Shown here: in pieces, positions 25,170 to 34,134 of the stretch
How the letters are laid out: every line of letters begins with the position of its first letter
Position numbering within the stretch: position 1 is the first letter of the stretch
NCBI GenBank assembly: GCA_012840395.1
Contig: DULL01000061.1
Location: 1 to 38,388, forward strand
Direction of reading: 5' to 3'
From: Clostridiaceae bacterium
GTDB lineage: Bacteria; Bacillota; Clostridia; Acetivibrionales; DULL01
DNA length: 38,388 bases
Program-made: the position numbers and the translations under genes
The notes under the pieces: generated by a model
What the model was told of the DNA's origin: nothing
What the model saw: only the letters and a program-made list of their open reading frames with translations
Databases searched by the model: none

Positions 25170-26093
25170 TTGAATTGTAATGGGAAAATACGTTACTTAT
25201 TTTTTATAGCATATTTATTATGCTTTTTTGTATTGTCAGGTTTTAAAAGCAAAATCTGTTACAATTACATTATTGAAAATAATGAGGAGCCCTATTATTA
25301 TGAGGAAAATACTCCTGAATTTGAGGAACCTCTTGTTTCTGGTCCAATAAAGGACTTACCCTGGGATGAAAATGAATCTTTTTTAAATTCTTTAGAACAA
25401 AATAATACACCAATATTAATGGCTGCTTACAGAACAGTTCTTAAAAATCCTCTTCCAGGGGAAGAATATAATGTCCACCTGGCCGCCAGCTTGTTATGCG
25501 GAACAATAATAAAGCCAGGAGAAGTTTTTTCTCAGAATCAGCTCCTTGGCCCTTATACGAAAGAAAAAGGTTATAGGGAAGGGCCTACTTATATTGGTTC
25601 TCAACTGACAACAACTGTAGGCGGAGGAGTGTGTAAAATATCATCTACACTCTATAATGTGGCAATTCTCTGTAATCTTGAAATAGTCCAGCGGTACAAC
25701 CATAGTATGCCTGTACCCTATGTACCTTATGGTCAGGATGCCACTGTAGCATATGGTGTAAAAGACTTAAAAATCAGGAATAATACGGACTTCCCCATCA
25801 TGATCTGGGCTGAAGGTATTGGGGAAATCCTTTATATTGCTTTCTACGGATCTCAGGAACCTCCGGAAGTAAAGTGGCATCATGAATTTCTTGCAACTGA
25901 AAAAGCACCTTATATATATAAAATTAATCCTGCACTGGCAGAAGGAGAACAAAACGTACTACTTGAAGGGATGAATGGAGCAACGGTAAAGTCATGGGTT
26001 ACTATTCATTACAGTGATGGCAGGGTTGTTACAAGACAATTAGGTATAAGCCATTATTTACCTATGCCCCATATTATTGAAAGAAATAAATAA
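25170..26093 (+). CDS. VanW-family protein, membrane-anchored or secreted
   Basis: This 307-residue protein starts with a basic stretch and a hydrophobic signal/anchor (residues about 8-26), then an acidic linker. The VanW domain (about 80-215) has its hallmark GGGVCKISSTLYNVA (151-165), RYNHS and GQDATVAYG. VanW proteins occur in some vancomycin gene clusters and widely in clostridia; their biochemical role is not known. The TTG at 25170 has AGGGGG eight bases upstream and places the signal at the N-terminus; an ATG at 25134 lacks a ribosome-binding site. It lies upstream of an MFS transporter and a cell-wall peptidase on the same strand. Confidence 0.85.
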   Translation: MNCNGKIRYLFFIAYLLCFFVLSGFKSKICYNYIIENNEEPYYYEENTPEFEEPLVSGPIKDLPWDENESFLNSLEQNNTPILMAAYRTVLKNPLPGEEYNVHLAASLLCGTIIKPGEVFSQNQLLGPYTKEKGYREGPTYIGSQLTTTVGGGVCKISSTLYNVAILCNLEIVQRYNHSMPVPYVPYGQDATVAYGVKDLKIRNNTDFPIMIWAEGIGEILYIAFYGSQEPPEVKWHHEFLATEKAPYIYKINPALAEGEQNVLLEGMNGATVKSWVTIHYSDGRVVTRQLGISHYLPMPHIIERNK

Positions 26094-26281
26094 ATATAAT
26101 GTAATGTTCATAAATAATAAACTGGGTTATTCTGCTAATGGAAAAGAAATAAAAAATAATATAATCAAATAATAATTCATAATAATAAATTGAATACGCT
26201 AAAAAATACTTAGTATATATTCTGAATAAAGATAATAGAGTATAAAAAGTAATCTTTATTATCTTAATCGGGTTATTTTAC

Positions 26282-27607
26282 ATGAAAAAATCTTTTAGGT
26301 TATTTCTCTTAGCTTACAGTTTATCTAATTTTGGAGATACTCTTAGAGTTGTAGCTGTAACCATTCTCATTTTTAATATAACAGGATCCGGCTTGTCTGC
26401 AGGTCTCTCAGTATTTTATTCATTGATACCGGGTATTATGTTGTCAAGATTTGCAGGAAAGCTGGGAGATATATTCCATCCAAAATACGTTTTGGTGATT
26501 GTAGAACTTATTAGGAGTATTGTGGTAATACTTTTTATTTCATTTAATGATATTTCGGTGATTTTTATATTACTGGTCATTCTTGCAACTCTGGATGTAA
26601 TATATAATCCATCTTTTAGAAAAATTTGCGTAAACCTTGCAGGAAAAGATAAAGTGCTAAGAGGCAATTCCCTTCTAAGTGGCGTTTCAGGGCTCACAAA
26701 TATTCTAGGCTCATTGCTTTCAGTAATTATTATAAGCACTTGTGGCTCAGACTGTATTTTTTTAATAAATAGTATTTTACATGCTTTGTCTGCAGCAATT
26801 ATCATACTCCTTAATACAGGTCCAGCCTATGGATACAGAACTCACTATAAGCTTATTCAAAGAGACAATAAACTTTTTCATAGTATGAATAAAAAGGGAA
26901 TCATGCAAAAAATAGCATTTGGGAATATTTTAGAATCTTTAGGGAATTGTAGTAATATAAACGTAATTAAAGAGATTTTTCTGATTAATGTAATTATATC
27001 CTTTTGCATAATATCAATAAATATGGCCTTTTATCCCTTTGCCTTTGATGTGCTAAAAGTGACTGAAAAGGGATGGAGCCTGATAATGTCAATATTTTAC
27101 ACAGCTAACATACTGGCAATGATAATAAGTATTACTTTTACAAAAAAGATTAAGAAAATATACATGCTCTTTGTTTATGTATTTCTTTTCATTGTATCAG
27201 TAATATGGTTTACCTATAGTATACTTGATAACATTGTCATTATACTGCTTCTTCAGTTAGTTGAAGGAATATCTTTATCTTTATGCGGAATACTCTTACT
27301 GTCAAAACTTCAAATTTCAATTGAACCCCAATATTTATCCAGAATAACAGGCTTAAGTGATTATATAAATAATATGGGAAAACTTGCTGGTACAGTCTAT
27401 GCATATATCATAATCAAGTATTATTCTGTAAAACATGTTTTTGTTTTTAGCTCATTTATCATACTTTCATATGTTCTATTCAAAACAGCAATATCTGGAT
27501 GGTCACACTTTTACCCGGTAAAAAATAATATATATAAGGGTAAATATATTGAAGTGTATAAAAAAGTAAGAAAATATAGAAAGAATAAAATATGGATTGG
27601 AGATTAA
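26282..27607 (+). CDS. MFS transporter
   Basis: This 441-residue protein has about twelve hydrophobic segments and the MFS pattern in the first loop (RFAGKLGDIFHPKYV). The C-terminal tail is very basic (YKKVRKYRKNK). It fits the group of MFS exporters related to drug and macrolide efflux, but the substrate is not clear. The ribosome-binding site before the ATG is weak. The stop codon lies one base before the GTG start of the M14 peptidase, and the 3' end of this gene provides that gene's ribosome-binding site, so the two are translationally linked. Confidence 0.85.
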   Translation: MKKSFRLFLLAYSLSNFGDTLRVVAVTILIFNITGSGLSAGLSVFYSLIPGIMLSRFAGKLGDIFHPKYVLVIVELIRSIVVILFISFNDISVIFILLVILATLDVIYNPSFRKICVNLAGKDKVLRGNSLLSGVSGLTNILGSLLSVIIISTCGSDCIFLINSILHALSAAIIILLNTGPAYGYRTHYKLIQRDNKLFHSMNKKGIMQKIAFGNILESLGNCSNINVIKEIFLINVIISFCIISINMAFYPFAFDVLKVTEKGWSLIMSIFYTANILAMIISITFTKKIKKIYMLFVYVFLFIVSVIWFTYSILDNIVIILLLQLVEGISLSLCGILLLSKLQISIEPQYLSRITGLSDYINNMGKLAGTVYAYIIIKYYSVKHVFVFSSFIILSYVLFKTAISGWSHFYPVKNNIYKGKYIEVYKKVRKYRKNKIWIGD

Positions 27608-27608
27608 A

Positions 27609-28880
27609 GTGGAAACATTAATGAGGGGTTCTACAGGCCCAAATGTTAAACTTATTCAAAGTCTTCTCAATAGAATAGGCTATAATTCAGGTCCGGTAGA
27701 CGGATTTTTCGGTTCCATGACAGAGCAGGCTGTAATAAGATTTCAAAGGGATAATGACCTGGTAGCAGACGGTATAGTTGGTCCTGCCACATGGAACGTG
27801 TTTGAAAGACTCTTAAGAGGCTATGATGTATATACAATACGCAGAGGGGATACTGTATATAATATAGCCGCCAGATATTATACTACTATTAATGCAATAT
27901 TAACTGCAAATCCTGGTTTAAATCCACTTAATTTATCAATAGGGCAAAGAATTATAGTCCCTTATGGAATAGATATCGTATTTACTGATATTGACTATAC
28001 TTATGAAATTCTTGAGCTACAGATTCAAGGACTTCAAGTAAGATATCCCTTCCTTGAAATCGGCAGTATCGGTACCAGTGTAATGGGTAAAAATTTATAT
28101 TATATTAGATTAGGCCGCGGTCCCCGAGAAGTGTCATATAATGGATCCCATCATGGTAATGAATGGATCAGTACACCCCTGTTAATGAAATTTATAGAAA
28201 ATTTCTCCAAAGCCTATTCTGTTGGAGGAAATATTCGGGGATATAATATACCTAATATTTTTAACAGCAGCAGTATATACATTGTACCTATGGTAAACCC
28301 TGATGGAGTGAACATGGTAACCTATTGGCCGAATTATCCGAGCCCGGTTTATGAACAGGCGGCGCAGCTTAATAATACCGGTTTGCCGCTTCCCAGAGTG
28401 TGGAAGGCTAATATTCGTGGTGTAGATTTAAATCTTAATTATCCTGCAGAATGGGAAAGAGAGAAACAGCTTCAGCTGGAACAAGGAATCAATTCTCCAA
28501 GGCCAAGGGATTATGGAGGTGAAGCTCCTTTATCAGAACCTGAATCTCTTGCCATGTATAATTTCACAAGGAACCATAATTTTAGACTGGTTATAGCTTA
28601 TCATACTCAAGGTGAAGTAATATATTGGCAATTCTTAGATCTTGCCCCACCTGAAGCATTGACAATAGCCAATATTTTTTCAAGAGCCAGCGGATATACA
28701 GTTGTAGACATTGCAGGTGAAGCAGCATATGCAGGATACAAAGACTGGTTTATCCAGGACTTTCGAAGGCCGGGATATACCATTGAGTTAGGTAGGGGGG
28801 TTAATCCCTTGCCAATTAGCCAATTTAACAGTATATATGAAAAAAACGAAGAAATCATGCTTCTTGCACCAATAATTTAG
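27609..28880 (+). CDS. PG-binding/LysM/M14 endopeptidase
   Basis: This 423-residue enzyme probably cuts the gamma-D-glutamyl-meso-diaminopimelate bond of peptide stems, as in Bacillus endopeptidase I. It has a peptidoglycan-binding helical domain (about 5-68), a LysM domain (about 74-119) and a zinc carboxypeptidase (M14) domain (about 135-423). The zinc ligands are H182 and E185 (SHHGNEW) and H332 (AYHTQGE); the catalytic glutamate is E393 (TIELGRG). The segment GVDLNLNYP differs from the GVDLNRNF of carboxypeptidase A relatives, as in DAP-specific forms. The GTG start has GGAG six bases upstream. A DAP dehydrogenase lies nearby. No signal peptide is visible, suggesting forespore or cytoplasmic action. 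Confidence 0.88.
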   Translation: METLMRGSTGPNVKLIQSLLNRIGYNSGPVDGFFGSMTEQAVIRFQRDNDLVADGIVGPATWNVFERLLRGYDVYTIRRGDTVYNIAARYYTTINAILTANPGLNPLNLSIGQRIIVPYGIDIVFTDIDYTYEILELQIQGLQVRYPFLEIGSIGTSVMGKNLYYIRLGRGPREVSYNGSHHGNEWISTPLLMKFIENFSKAYSVGGNIRGYNIPNIFNSSSIYIVPMVNPDGVNMVTYWPNYPSPVYEQAAQLNNTGLPLPRVWKANIRGVDLNLNYPAEWEREKQLQLEQGINSPRPRDYGGEAPLSEPESLAMYNFTRNHNFRLVIAYHTQGEVIYWQFLDLAPPEALTIANIFSRASGYTVVDIAGEAAYAGYKDWFIQDFRRPGYTIELGRGVNPLPISQFNSIYEKNEEIMLLAPII

Positions 28881-28902
28881 GGTATCCTTTTATCATAAAA
28901 GT

Positions 28903-28915
28903 GCAGGACTGTCCC
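28903..28915. repeat. Second copy of the GCAGGACTGTCCC word
   Basis: This 13-base word matches one arm of the hairpin at 16254-16298 exactly and is preceded by a similar A/T spacer. The other arm is absent, so this is a solo or decayed copy between the M14 gene and the glycosyltransferase gene. Confidence 0.6.
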
Positions 28916-28916
28916 T

Positions 28917-30164
28917 CTACCTTGTAACCTGCTCTGTAAAAGTATGAGGAATTTGTACCCAGGTAACCTTTTTCGCCAGAGCAGCTATTGCAATAGGTAC
29001 ATATGTAAATATAAAGAATGGGAAAGGAAACAAATATAGTATTTTTTTGTGTCTATCGCAATGAATTTGTTTCCATTCAGTAATAAGCGTTATTAATCCA
29101 AAGAATAGCAGTGATAAATATACCTTGTATATAATAGAACATGTCTCAGATAAAGCTGTAACTACAACTTCATAATGAAAATTAATTAATCCATATATTA
29201 CAGCCAAAATGTTTATGGTTAATAAAACCAGCAAAAACAGAATTGCAGGAAAAACTGTTGCCAGCATGTCAAAGCATTGGAATCCTTTATCTGACCAGCA
29301 TCCTCGCAAAAGTTTCATGCCATAGTTTTGTACTATCTGATAAAATCCTTTTGTCCACCTTATTCTTTGATTCCAGGATGTTTTAAGGTCAATGGGTTGT
29401 TCATCATAAAGGATGGCTTTTTCACAGTAACCAATAACTTCGCCATGCAGAACCTTATCCACTGTAAATTCAATATCTTCTGTCATTAAGTGGTATTTCC
29501 ATCCTCCATCTTTTTTAATAATTTCGCTGGATACCAGAAAACCTGTCCCGGAAATTGTGCAACTGGTACGGCAAATCATTCTTGCACCATTTAAATATTT
29601 TGACTCGCGTAAAAACCACAAGGCATATCCCGCTGAAATCCAATTATAACCGTAATTTTTAGAATTTCTATAACTTGTCACAACAGAATATCCTGCATCA
29701 AACACTTTATTAATTTCTTTTACAAAATTAGCATCCAGTATATTATCTGCATCAAAAACCAGATATCCCTCATAATGATCAATGCCGTAATATTCTTTAA
29801 TTTTTTTAAAGGCAAATTCTAAAGCATATCCCTTACCTATTTTTTCCTCATCATATCGTTCAAAAACAATTGCCCCATATCTACGTGCTACTTCTGCAGT
29901 ATTATCTGTACAATTATCGGCAATAACGAAAATATCCAAAAGTTCCTTCGGATAATCTTGAGAATGTATACTCTTTAAAAGGTCTCCTATAACCTTGCTT
30001 TCATTCCTGGCAGGGACTACAACGGCATATTTGTGCATTTTTTGTGTTCTAAATTCCGGCATTTTCTTTAATAATCGTATGCATACAAAAACAAACTGAT
30101 ATGAATAAAAGCATAAAATTAAAACAGATATTAACAAGTTTAAGTATTTCAAGAATTCCGCCAT
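28917..30164 (-). CDS. Glycosyltransferase family 2, membrane-bound, processive type
   Basis: This 415-residue protein has an N-terminal membrane helix (about 8-30), a GT2 catalytic domain (about 45-280) and about three C-terminal membrane helices. It shows the metal-binding DAD (138-140), the acceptor-site TED (228-230) and QRIRW (266-270), the pattern of processive enzymes such as hyaluronan, cellulose or poly-N-acetylglucosamine synthases. The ribosome-binding site is AAGGAAGG. It lies just upstream of meso-DAP dehydrogenase, so a wall or exopolysaccharide role is plausible. The sugar donor cannot be told. Confidence 0.88.
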   Translation of the reverse strand: MAEFLKYLNLLISVLILCFYSYQFVFVCIRLLKKMPEFRTQKMHKYAVVVPARNESKVIGDLLKSIHSQDYPKELLDIFVIADNCTDNTAEVARRYGAIVFERYDEEKIGKGYALEFAFKKIKEYYGIDHYEGYLVFDADNILDANFVKEINKVFDAGYSVVTSYRNSKNYGYNWISAGYALWFLRESKYLNGARMICRTSCTISGTGFLVSSEIIKKDGGWKYHLMTEDIEFTVDKVLHGEVIGYCEKAILYDEQPIDLKTSWNQRIRWTKGFYQIVQNYGMKLLRGCWSDKGFQCFDMLATVFPAILFLLVLLTINILAVIYGLINFHYEVVVTALSETCSIIYKVYLSLLFFGLITLITEWKQIHCDRHKKILYLFPFPFFIFTYVPIAIAALAKKVTWVQIPHTFTEQVTR

Positions 30165-30234
30165 GCAATTCTACCTTCCTTTGGATGTTATCAGATGACA
30201 GTATTCTTATGTTCTTATGCTTTTATTAATCAGG

Positions 30235-31212
30235 TTAAAGCAATTCTTTTCTAAGCTGTTCTGCAGACTTTATTGATAAATATCCAAGGGGTATATCAAA
30301 TACTGTTCTGGCTCCAGTTTGTCCTTCCTTATTTAATCTATAGGCAGCTCTGGCATAAGCTACAAGCACACTTGATGTAAACTCAGGATTGCTGTCCAGT
30401 TTGAGAGAAAATTCAATAATTTGCTTATTTCTATCTCCAGTAACGCCACTGCAAATTACAAATCCCCCATGAGGCATGGAAGAATGATTCTGCTTTAATT
30501 CCTCTTCTGATATAAAGGTTACTCTTGTATCATAATCAGCAAAATAACCAGGCATGTTTTTTATTTCTTTTTCGATGGCAGCCTTATCAGCTCCCTCTTC
30601 TGCAACTACATAACAATCTCTGATATGTTTTTCTCTGGCAGATAATTCTGGATTTTCTCCATTTCTGACTCTTTCAATAGCTTCCTGGACTGGAATGGTA
30701 TATTGAATTCCAGACTTTACTCCCTTTACCCGCCTTATTGCATCAGAATGTCCCTGACTCACACCTCTTCCCCAAAAAGTATATATAGAACCATGGGGTA
30801 ATACTGCTTGAGATATTAATCTATTTATAGAAAACAGTCCCGGATCCCAGCCTATTGATATGATGCCAATCTTTCCTCCGGTATCTGCAGCCTGCTGTAT
30901 CATGTCAAAATATTCAGGGATTCTTGAATGGTTATCGTAACTATCCACAGTATTAAATAACCTGGCAAATCTTGGCCCCTGTTCCGGTAAATCGGTAGCA
31001 GATCCTCCGCACAGAATCATAACGTCAATCTTATCCTTCATCTTTTCTGCCTCAGATATATGGAATACATTGACAGAAGGGTCTAAAGGTGTAATCTTTT
31101 CTGGATCCCTTCTTGTAAATATTGCAACAAGCTCCATATCAGGATTTTGTTTTATTGCAAGTTCTACACCTCTTCCAAGATTTCCATATCCTACAATACC
31201 AATTCGAATCAT
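30235..31212 (-). CDS. ddh: meso-Diaminopimelate dehydrogenase
   Basis: Ddh makes meso-DAP in one step from tetrahydrodipicolinate, ammonia and NADPH, a shortcut in lysine and peptidoglycan synthesis (EC 1.4.1.16). The 325-residue protein has the N-terminal NADP fold GIVGYGNLGRGVE, the segment CGGSATDLPEQGP, the substrate loop SIGWDPGLFS and WGRGVSQGHSDA, and the C-terminal SSVLVAYARAAYRL. An AAAGGAG ribosome-binding site precedes the ATG. It is one of the genes suggesting an envelope theme here, together with the M14 peptidase. Confidence 0.94.
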   Translation of the reverse strand: MIRIGIVGYGNLGRGVELAIKQNPDMELVAIFTRRDPEKITPLDPSVNVFHISEAEKMKDKIDVMILCGGSATDLPEQGPRFARLFNTVDSYDNHSRIPEYFDMIQQAADTGGKIGIISIGWDPGLFSINRLISQAVLPHGSIYTFWGRGVSQGHSDAIRRVKGVKSGIQYTIPVQEAIERVRNGENPELSAREKHIRDCYVVAEEGADKAAIEKEIKNMPGYFADYDTRVTFISEEELKQNHSSMPHGGFVICSGVTGDRNKQIIEFSLKLDSNPEFTSSVLVAYARAAYRLNKEGQTGARTVFDIPLGYLSIKSAEQLRKELL

Positions 31213-31355
31213 ATGTTTATTGTGCTCCTTTCAAGCTATAAGTTAATTTCCCACAAAATTATTGCCTTTTTCCCTCAAAATATAATTATTATTGTTTATT
31301 GTACTAAATGAAAAATACAAATTCAATAAACTCCCTTGGATACGTCATACTCTCT

Positions 31356-32642
31356 CTATTGTGCATTCCTGAAAACTGATTTTACTGCCTTGAAAAATCC
31401 TATTTTATTGCCATAATTTAATGTACCCATACGGTAAATTCTAATTGCCAGGTAAGCCATAAAATACAAAGTAATCAACAATAAAATTATTGCAACAATA
31501 AGATCTGTCAAAGGCACGGTAGTCATTGTATAGCGAATAAACATAGCCATTGGCGATGTAAACGGAACAATTGATATAACTTTCATCAATAAACTGTCAG
31601 GCATGTTCAGGCTAATACTGCAAAGAAGAAATGCAGCAATAAATACAAATTGAATAGGAGTCATAGAACTGTTAACTTCTTCAACTTTACTTACTAATGC
31701 ACCTACCGAAGCATATAAAAAGTAATACATGAGAGTTCCGAAAAGAGCAAATATTATGAAAACAAATATAGCTCCCAAACTCATTCCTTCCTGTATGGCT
31801 CTTATCAGAAATTCAGGGTAATTGTTCTGATTTAAGGCAATACCAAAACCTGCTGTTAAGATCATTAATAACAGCTGTCCAATGCTAACAACTGTTGAAG
31901 CCAGTACTTTGCCCCATATAAGGTTCTTTGAAGAAGTATTTGTAATAAGCAGTTCCATCGTACGGTCATTTTTTTCCCGTGCAACAGAAGTCGCAACTGA
32001 GTTACCATATAAAATTATTATAAAGTAGACTAAAAACATTCCAACATAGGCGAAAAGAAATCCAGTGGTGGCATTTTTTCCCAATATTTCAGTATTTGCC
32101 TGAATGTGGACACTCTCAGCTTTATCAACCTTTACCGGGTCAATCCCTTCTTCCAGCAAAATAATGTTTCGGTTATATCTTGATAATTCAGCAGAAATAA
32201 TGCTGGTGCTTCTGTCATACATGGATAAGTCATTTGCAATAAGTATATAACTCGTTATTGATGTAATTAAAATACCTTTTTCAATTTCTCCACTTTCTAC
32301 TGCTTTACGCAATTCCTTTTCATCAAAATAGTATTTCGCAACATTAAAAGGATAAAATGCTTTCAATTCTTCCCGGTCTATTACGTTATTTACAATAGAA
32401 TAACCATATTCATTATTTCCTGTGATGTTTATTGCATTATATTCTTCTGTCTTATTTTCTTCTATTATTTCCTGTTCTGTATTCCTCTCTGATACTTTAT
32501 TATCAAACATAGAAATAATAGTTGGAATAAAAGTCCCAATCAGAATTATAACCAGAATAATTAACGTTGTGATCCTTACGGCTTTTTCTTTTAGTTTATT
32601 GCAAAGTTCAAATGCAAATACCACTTTCATGTCCTTCATCAT
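31356..32642 (-). CDS. ABC-2 type permease (NatB-like)
   Basis: This 428-residue permease has an N-terminal helix (about 22-45), a long extracytoplasmic region (about 46-190) and five or six further helices (about 195-410), the layout of NatB-like ABC exporters. The start follows GGGGGG by five bases, and its ATG overlaps the TGA of the ATPase gene. With that ATPase it would form a full exporter. NatAB moves sodium, but other members differ, so the substrate is unknown. Confidence 0.9.
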   Translation of the reverse strand: MMKDMKVVFAFELCNKLKEKAVRITTLIILVIILIGTFIPTIISMFDNKVSERNTEQEIIEENKTEEYNAINITGNNEYGYSIVNNVIDREELKAFYPFNVAKYYFDEKELRKAVESGEIEKGILITSITSYILIANDLSMYDRSTSIISAELSRYNRNIILLEEGIDPVKVDKAESVHIQANTEILGKNATTGFLFAYVGMFLVYFIIILYGNSVATSVAREKNDRTMELLITNTSSKNLIWGKVLASTVVSIGQLLLMILTAGFGIALNQNNYPEFLIRAIQEGMSLGAIFVFIIFALFGTLMYYFLYASVGALVSKVEEVNSSMTPIQFVFIAAFLLCSISLNMPDSLLMKVISIVPFTSPMAMFIRYTMTTVPLTDLIVAIILLLITLYFMAYLAIRIYRMGTLNYGNKIGFFKAVKSVFRNAQ

Positions 32643-33586
32643 ATTTTCCCCCCTTCAGGCCCTTCTTCCTGATTATAAGAAGTATCCCCGCTTTCAAGGC
32701 GTATAAATATCTCTTCCAAGCTAGGTTCATAGAAACTAAACAGTTCAATCGGAAGATTGAGGTAAATGATATCTGACAAAACCTGGTTAGCAGTTTTATC
32801 CCTTAAACACTCAACTATCAGCGAATGCCTGTCTTTATCCACTTTAACATCGGATAATCTGGATATTTCTCTTTGAGACTCTTCAAGAGATAAATCCGAT
32901 ATTCTTATTCGCAGTTTGTTCTTGCCAAGTTTTCTCTTAATATCTCTTAAATTGTCACTTAGAATAATCCTTCCGTTCTGTATAAATGTCACGTCATCAC
33001 AAAATTCTTCAACATGACCCATTTGATGGCTGGAAAAGATTACAATCCTGTTCTTGGTAATAAATTCACGGATTAAATCCTTTAAAACTTGAGCATTAAC
33101 AGGATCAAGTCCGCTGAAGGGTTCATCAAGAATGAGTATATCTGGATCATCAATAACTGCCTGTAATATTTGAATTTTTTGCTGATTGCCTTTAGATAAA
33201 GTATCCAATGTTTTCTTTGCATATTCTAGCAGATCTACACGTTCTAGCCATTGGATAGCTGATTTTTTTGCGTCAGCCTTAGACATATGCTTAAGCTGTC
33301 CGAAGTATACCAACTGATCAAGAATTGATATTTTAGCATACATTCCTCTTTCTTCAGGCAAATACCCTATTTTATAATCCTTTCTATTAAAAGGTTTTCC
33401 GTCAAGAATTAATTCTCCCGAATCAGGTTCAAACACATTCATCAAAACCCTTATTGTTGTGGTTTTTCCGGCACCATTTCTGCCAAGAAACCCCATTGCC
33501 CTGCCGCTTTCCACCTTAAAGGATACATTATGAAGAATTTGTTTTCCTGAAAAACTTTTGTTAATATTGCATACTTCTAATCTCAT
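32639..33586 (-). CDS. ABC transporter ATPase (NatA-like)
   Basis: This 315-residue protein powers the exporter with the adjacent permease. It has Walker A GRNGAGKTT, signature LSKGNQQK, Walker B ILILDEPFSGLDP and an H-loop (FSSHQMGHVEE), followed by a C-terminal DUF4162-like domain (about 215-300). The frame opens at a GTG at 33598, but GAGG lies six bases before the ATG at 33586, which begins MRLEVCNINKSF as in relatives, so that start is chosen. It overlaps the permease gene by four bases. Confidence 0.92.
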   Translation of the reverse strand: MRLEVCNINKSFSGKQILHNVSFKVESGRAMGFLGRNGAGKTTTIRVLMNVFEPDSGELILDGKPFNRKDYKIGYLPEERGMYAKISILDQLVYFGQLKHMSKADAKKSAIQWLERVDLLEYAKKTLDTLSKGNQQKIQILQAVIDDPDILILDEPFSGLDPVNAQVLKDLIREFITKNRIVIFSSHQMGHVEEFCDDVTFIQNGRIILSDNLRDIKRKLGKNKLRIRISDLSLEESQREISRLSDVKVDKDRHSLIVECLRDKTANQVLSDIIYLNLPIELFSFYEPSLEEIFIRLESGDTSYNQEEGPEGGKI

Positions 33587-34134
33587 ATAATACCTCACGC
33601 TTTACTATTAAAATATTTATTTTTTTATTAATCTATAAAGAACATTTCCTTTTTAAATTCAATTCTCCAGCATAAGGATAAAAAGATAATTTTAGCTCTT
33701 ACAAAATATATAAAATTGTATCATTTTAGCCAGTTATATACAAGGTACATGGAAAGATCTGTCCAGAATAATAAACTATATGAGACCATTGAAAATATCT
33801 TAGTTAAAATCAGGATACAATTTAAGTTAATTCGTTGCGGTAGCTTTCTTAAGGCATATGCTCCAAGCTAGCACAACAGTCTACTTTAATACATTTGGTA
33901 TAGGACAATACCAACATATATTGCAAATACGTAATAAGGTTGATAAAATTGAATTTAAGCTGTGTAAATACTAGTGTTTGAAACATGCTACAAATATTTA
34001 TAATCAGCTTTTTTCCGTTGTATAACTTACGATTTGCAAATCTTCTTTAACTTTTTCAAATCGTAAATTATATATAATAAATTTTGTATTTTGAGTTTGA
34101 TAACTTAAATAGCTTAATATTGGGAGCGATGAAG
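33587..34134. other. Intergenic region before the SulP gene
   Basis: This AT-rich gap lies between divergent genes. An inverted repeat TTACGATTTG (34027-34036) with CAAATCGTAA (34057-34066) surrounds a 20-base spacer and contains the palindrome GATTTGCAAATC (34031-34042), about 70 bases before the SulP start. No gene or known RNA is seen. Confidence 0.45.
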
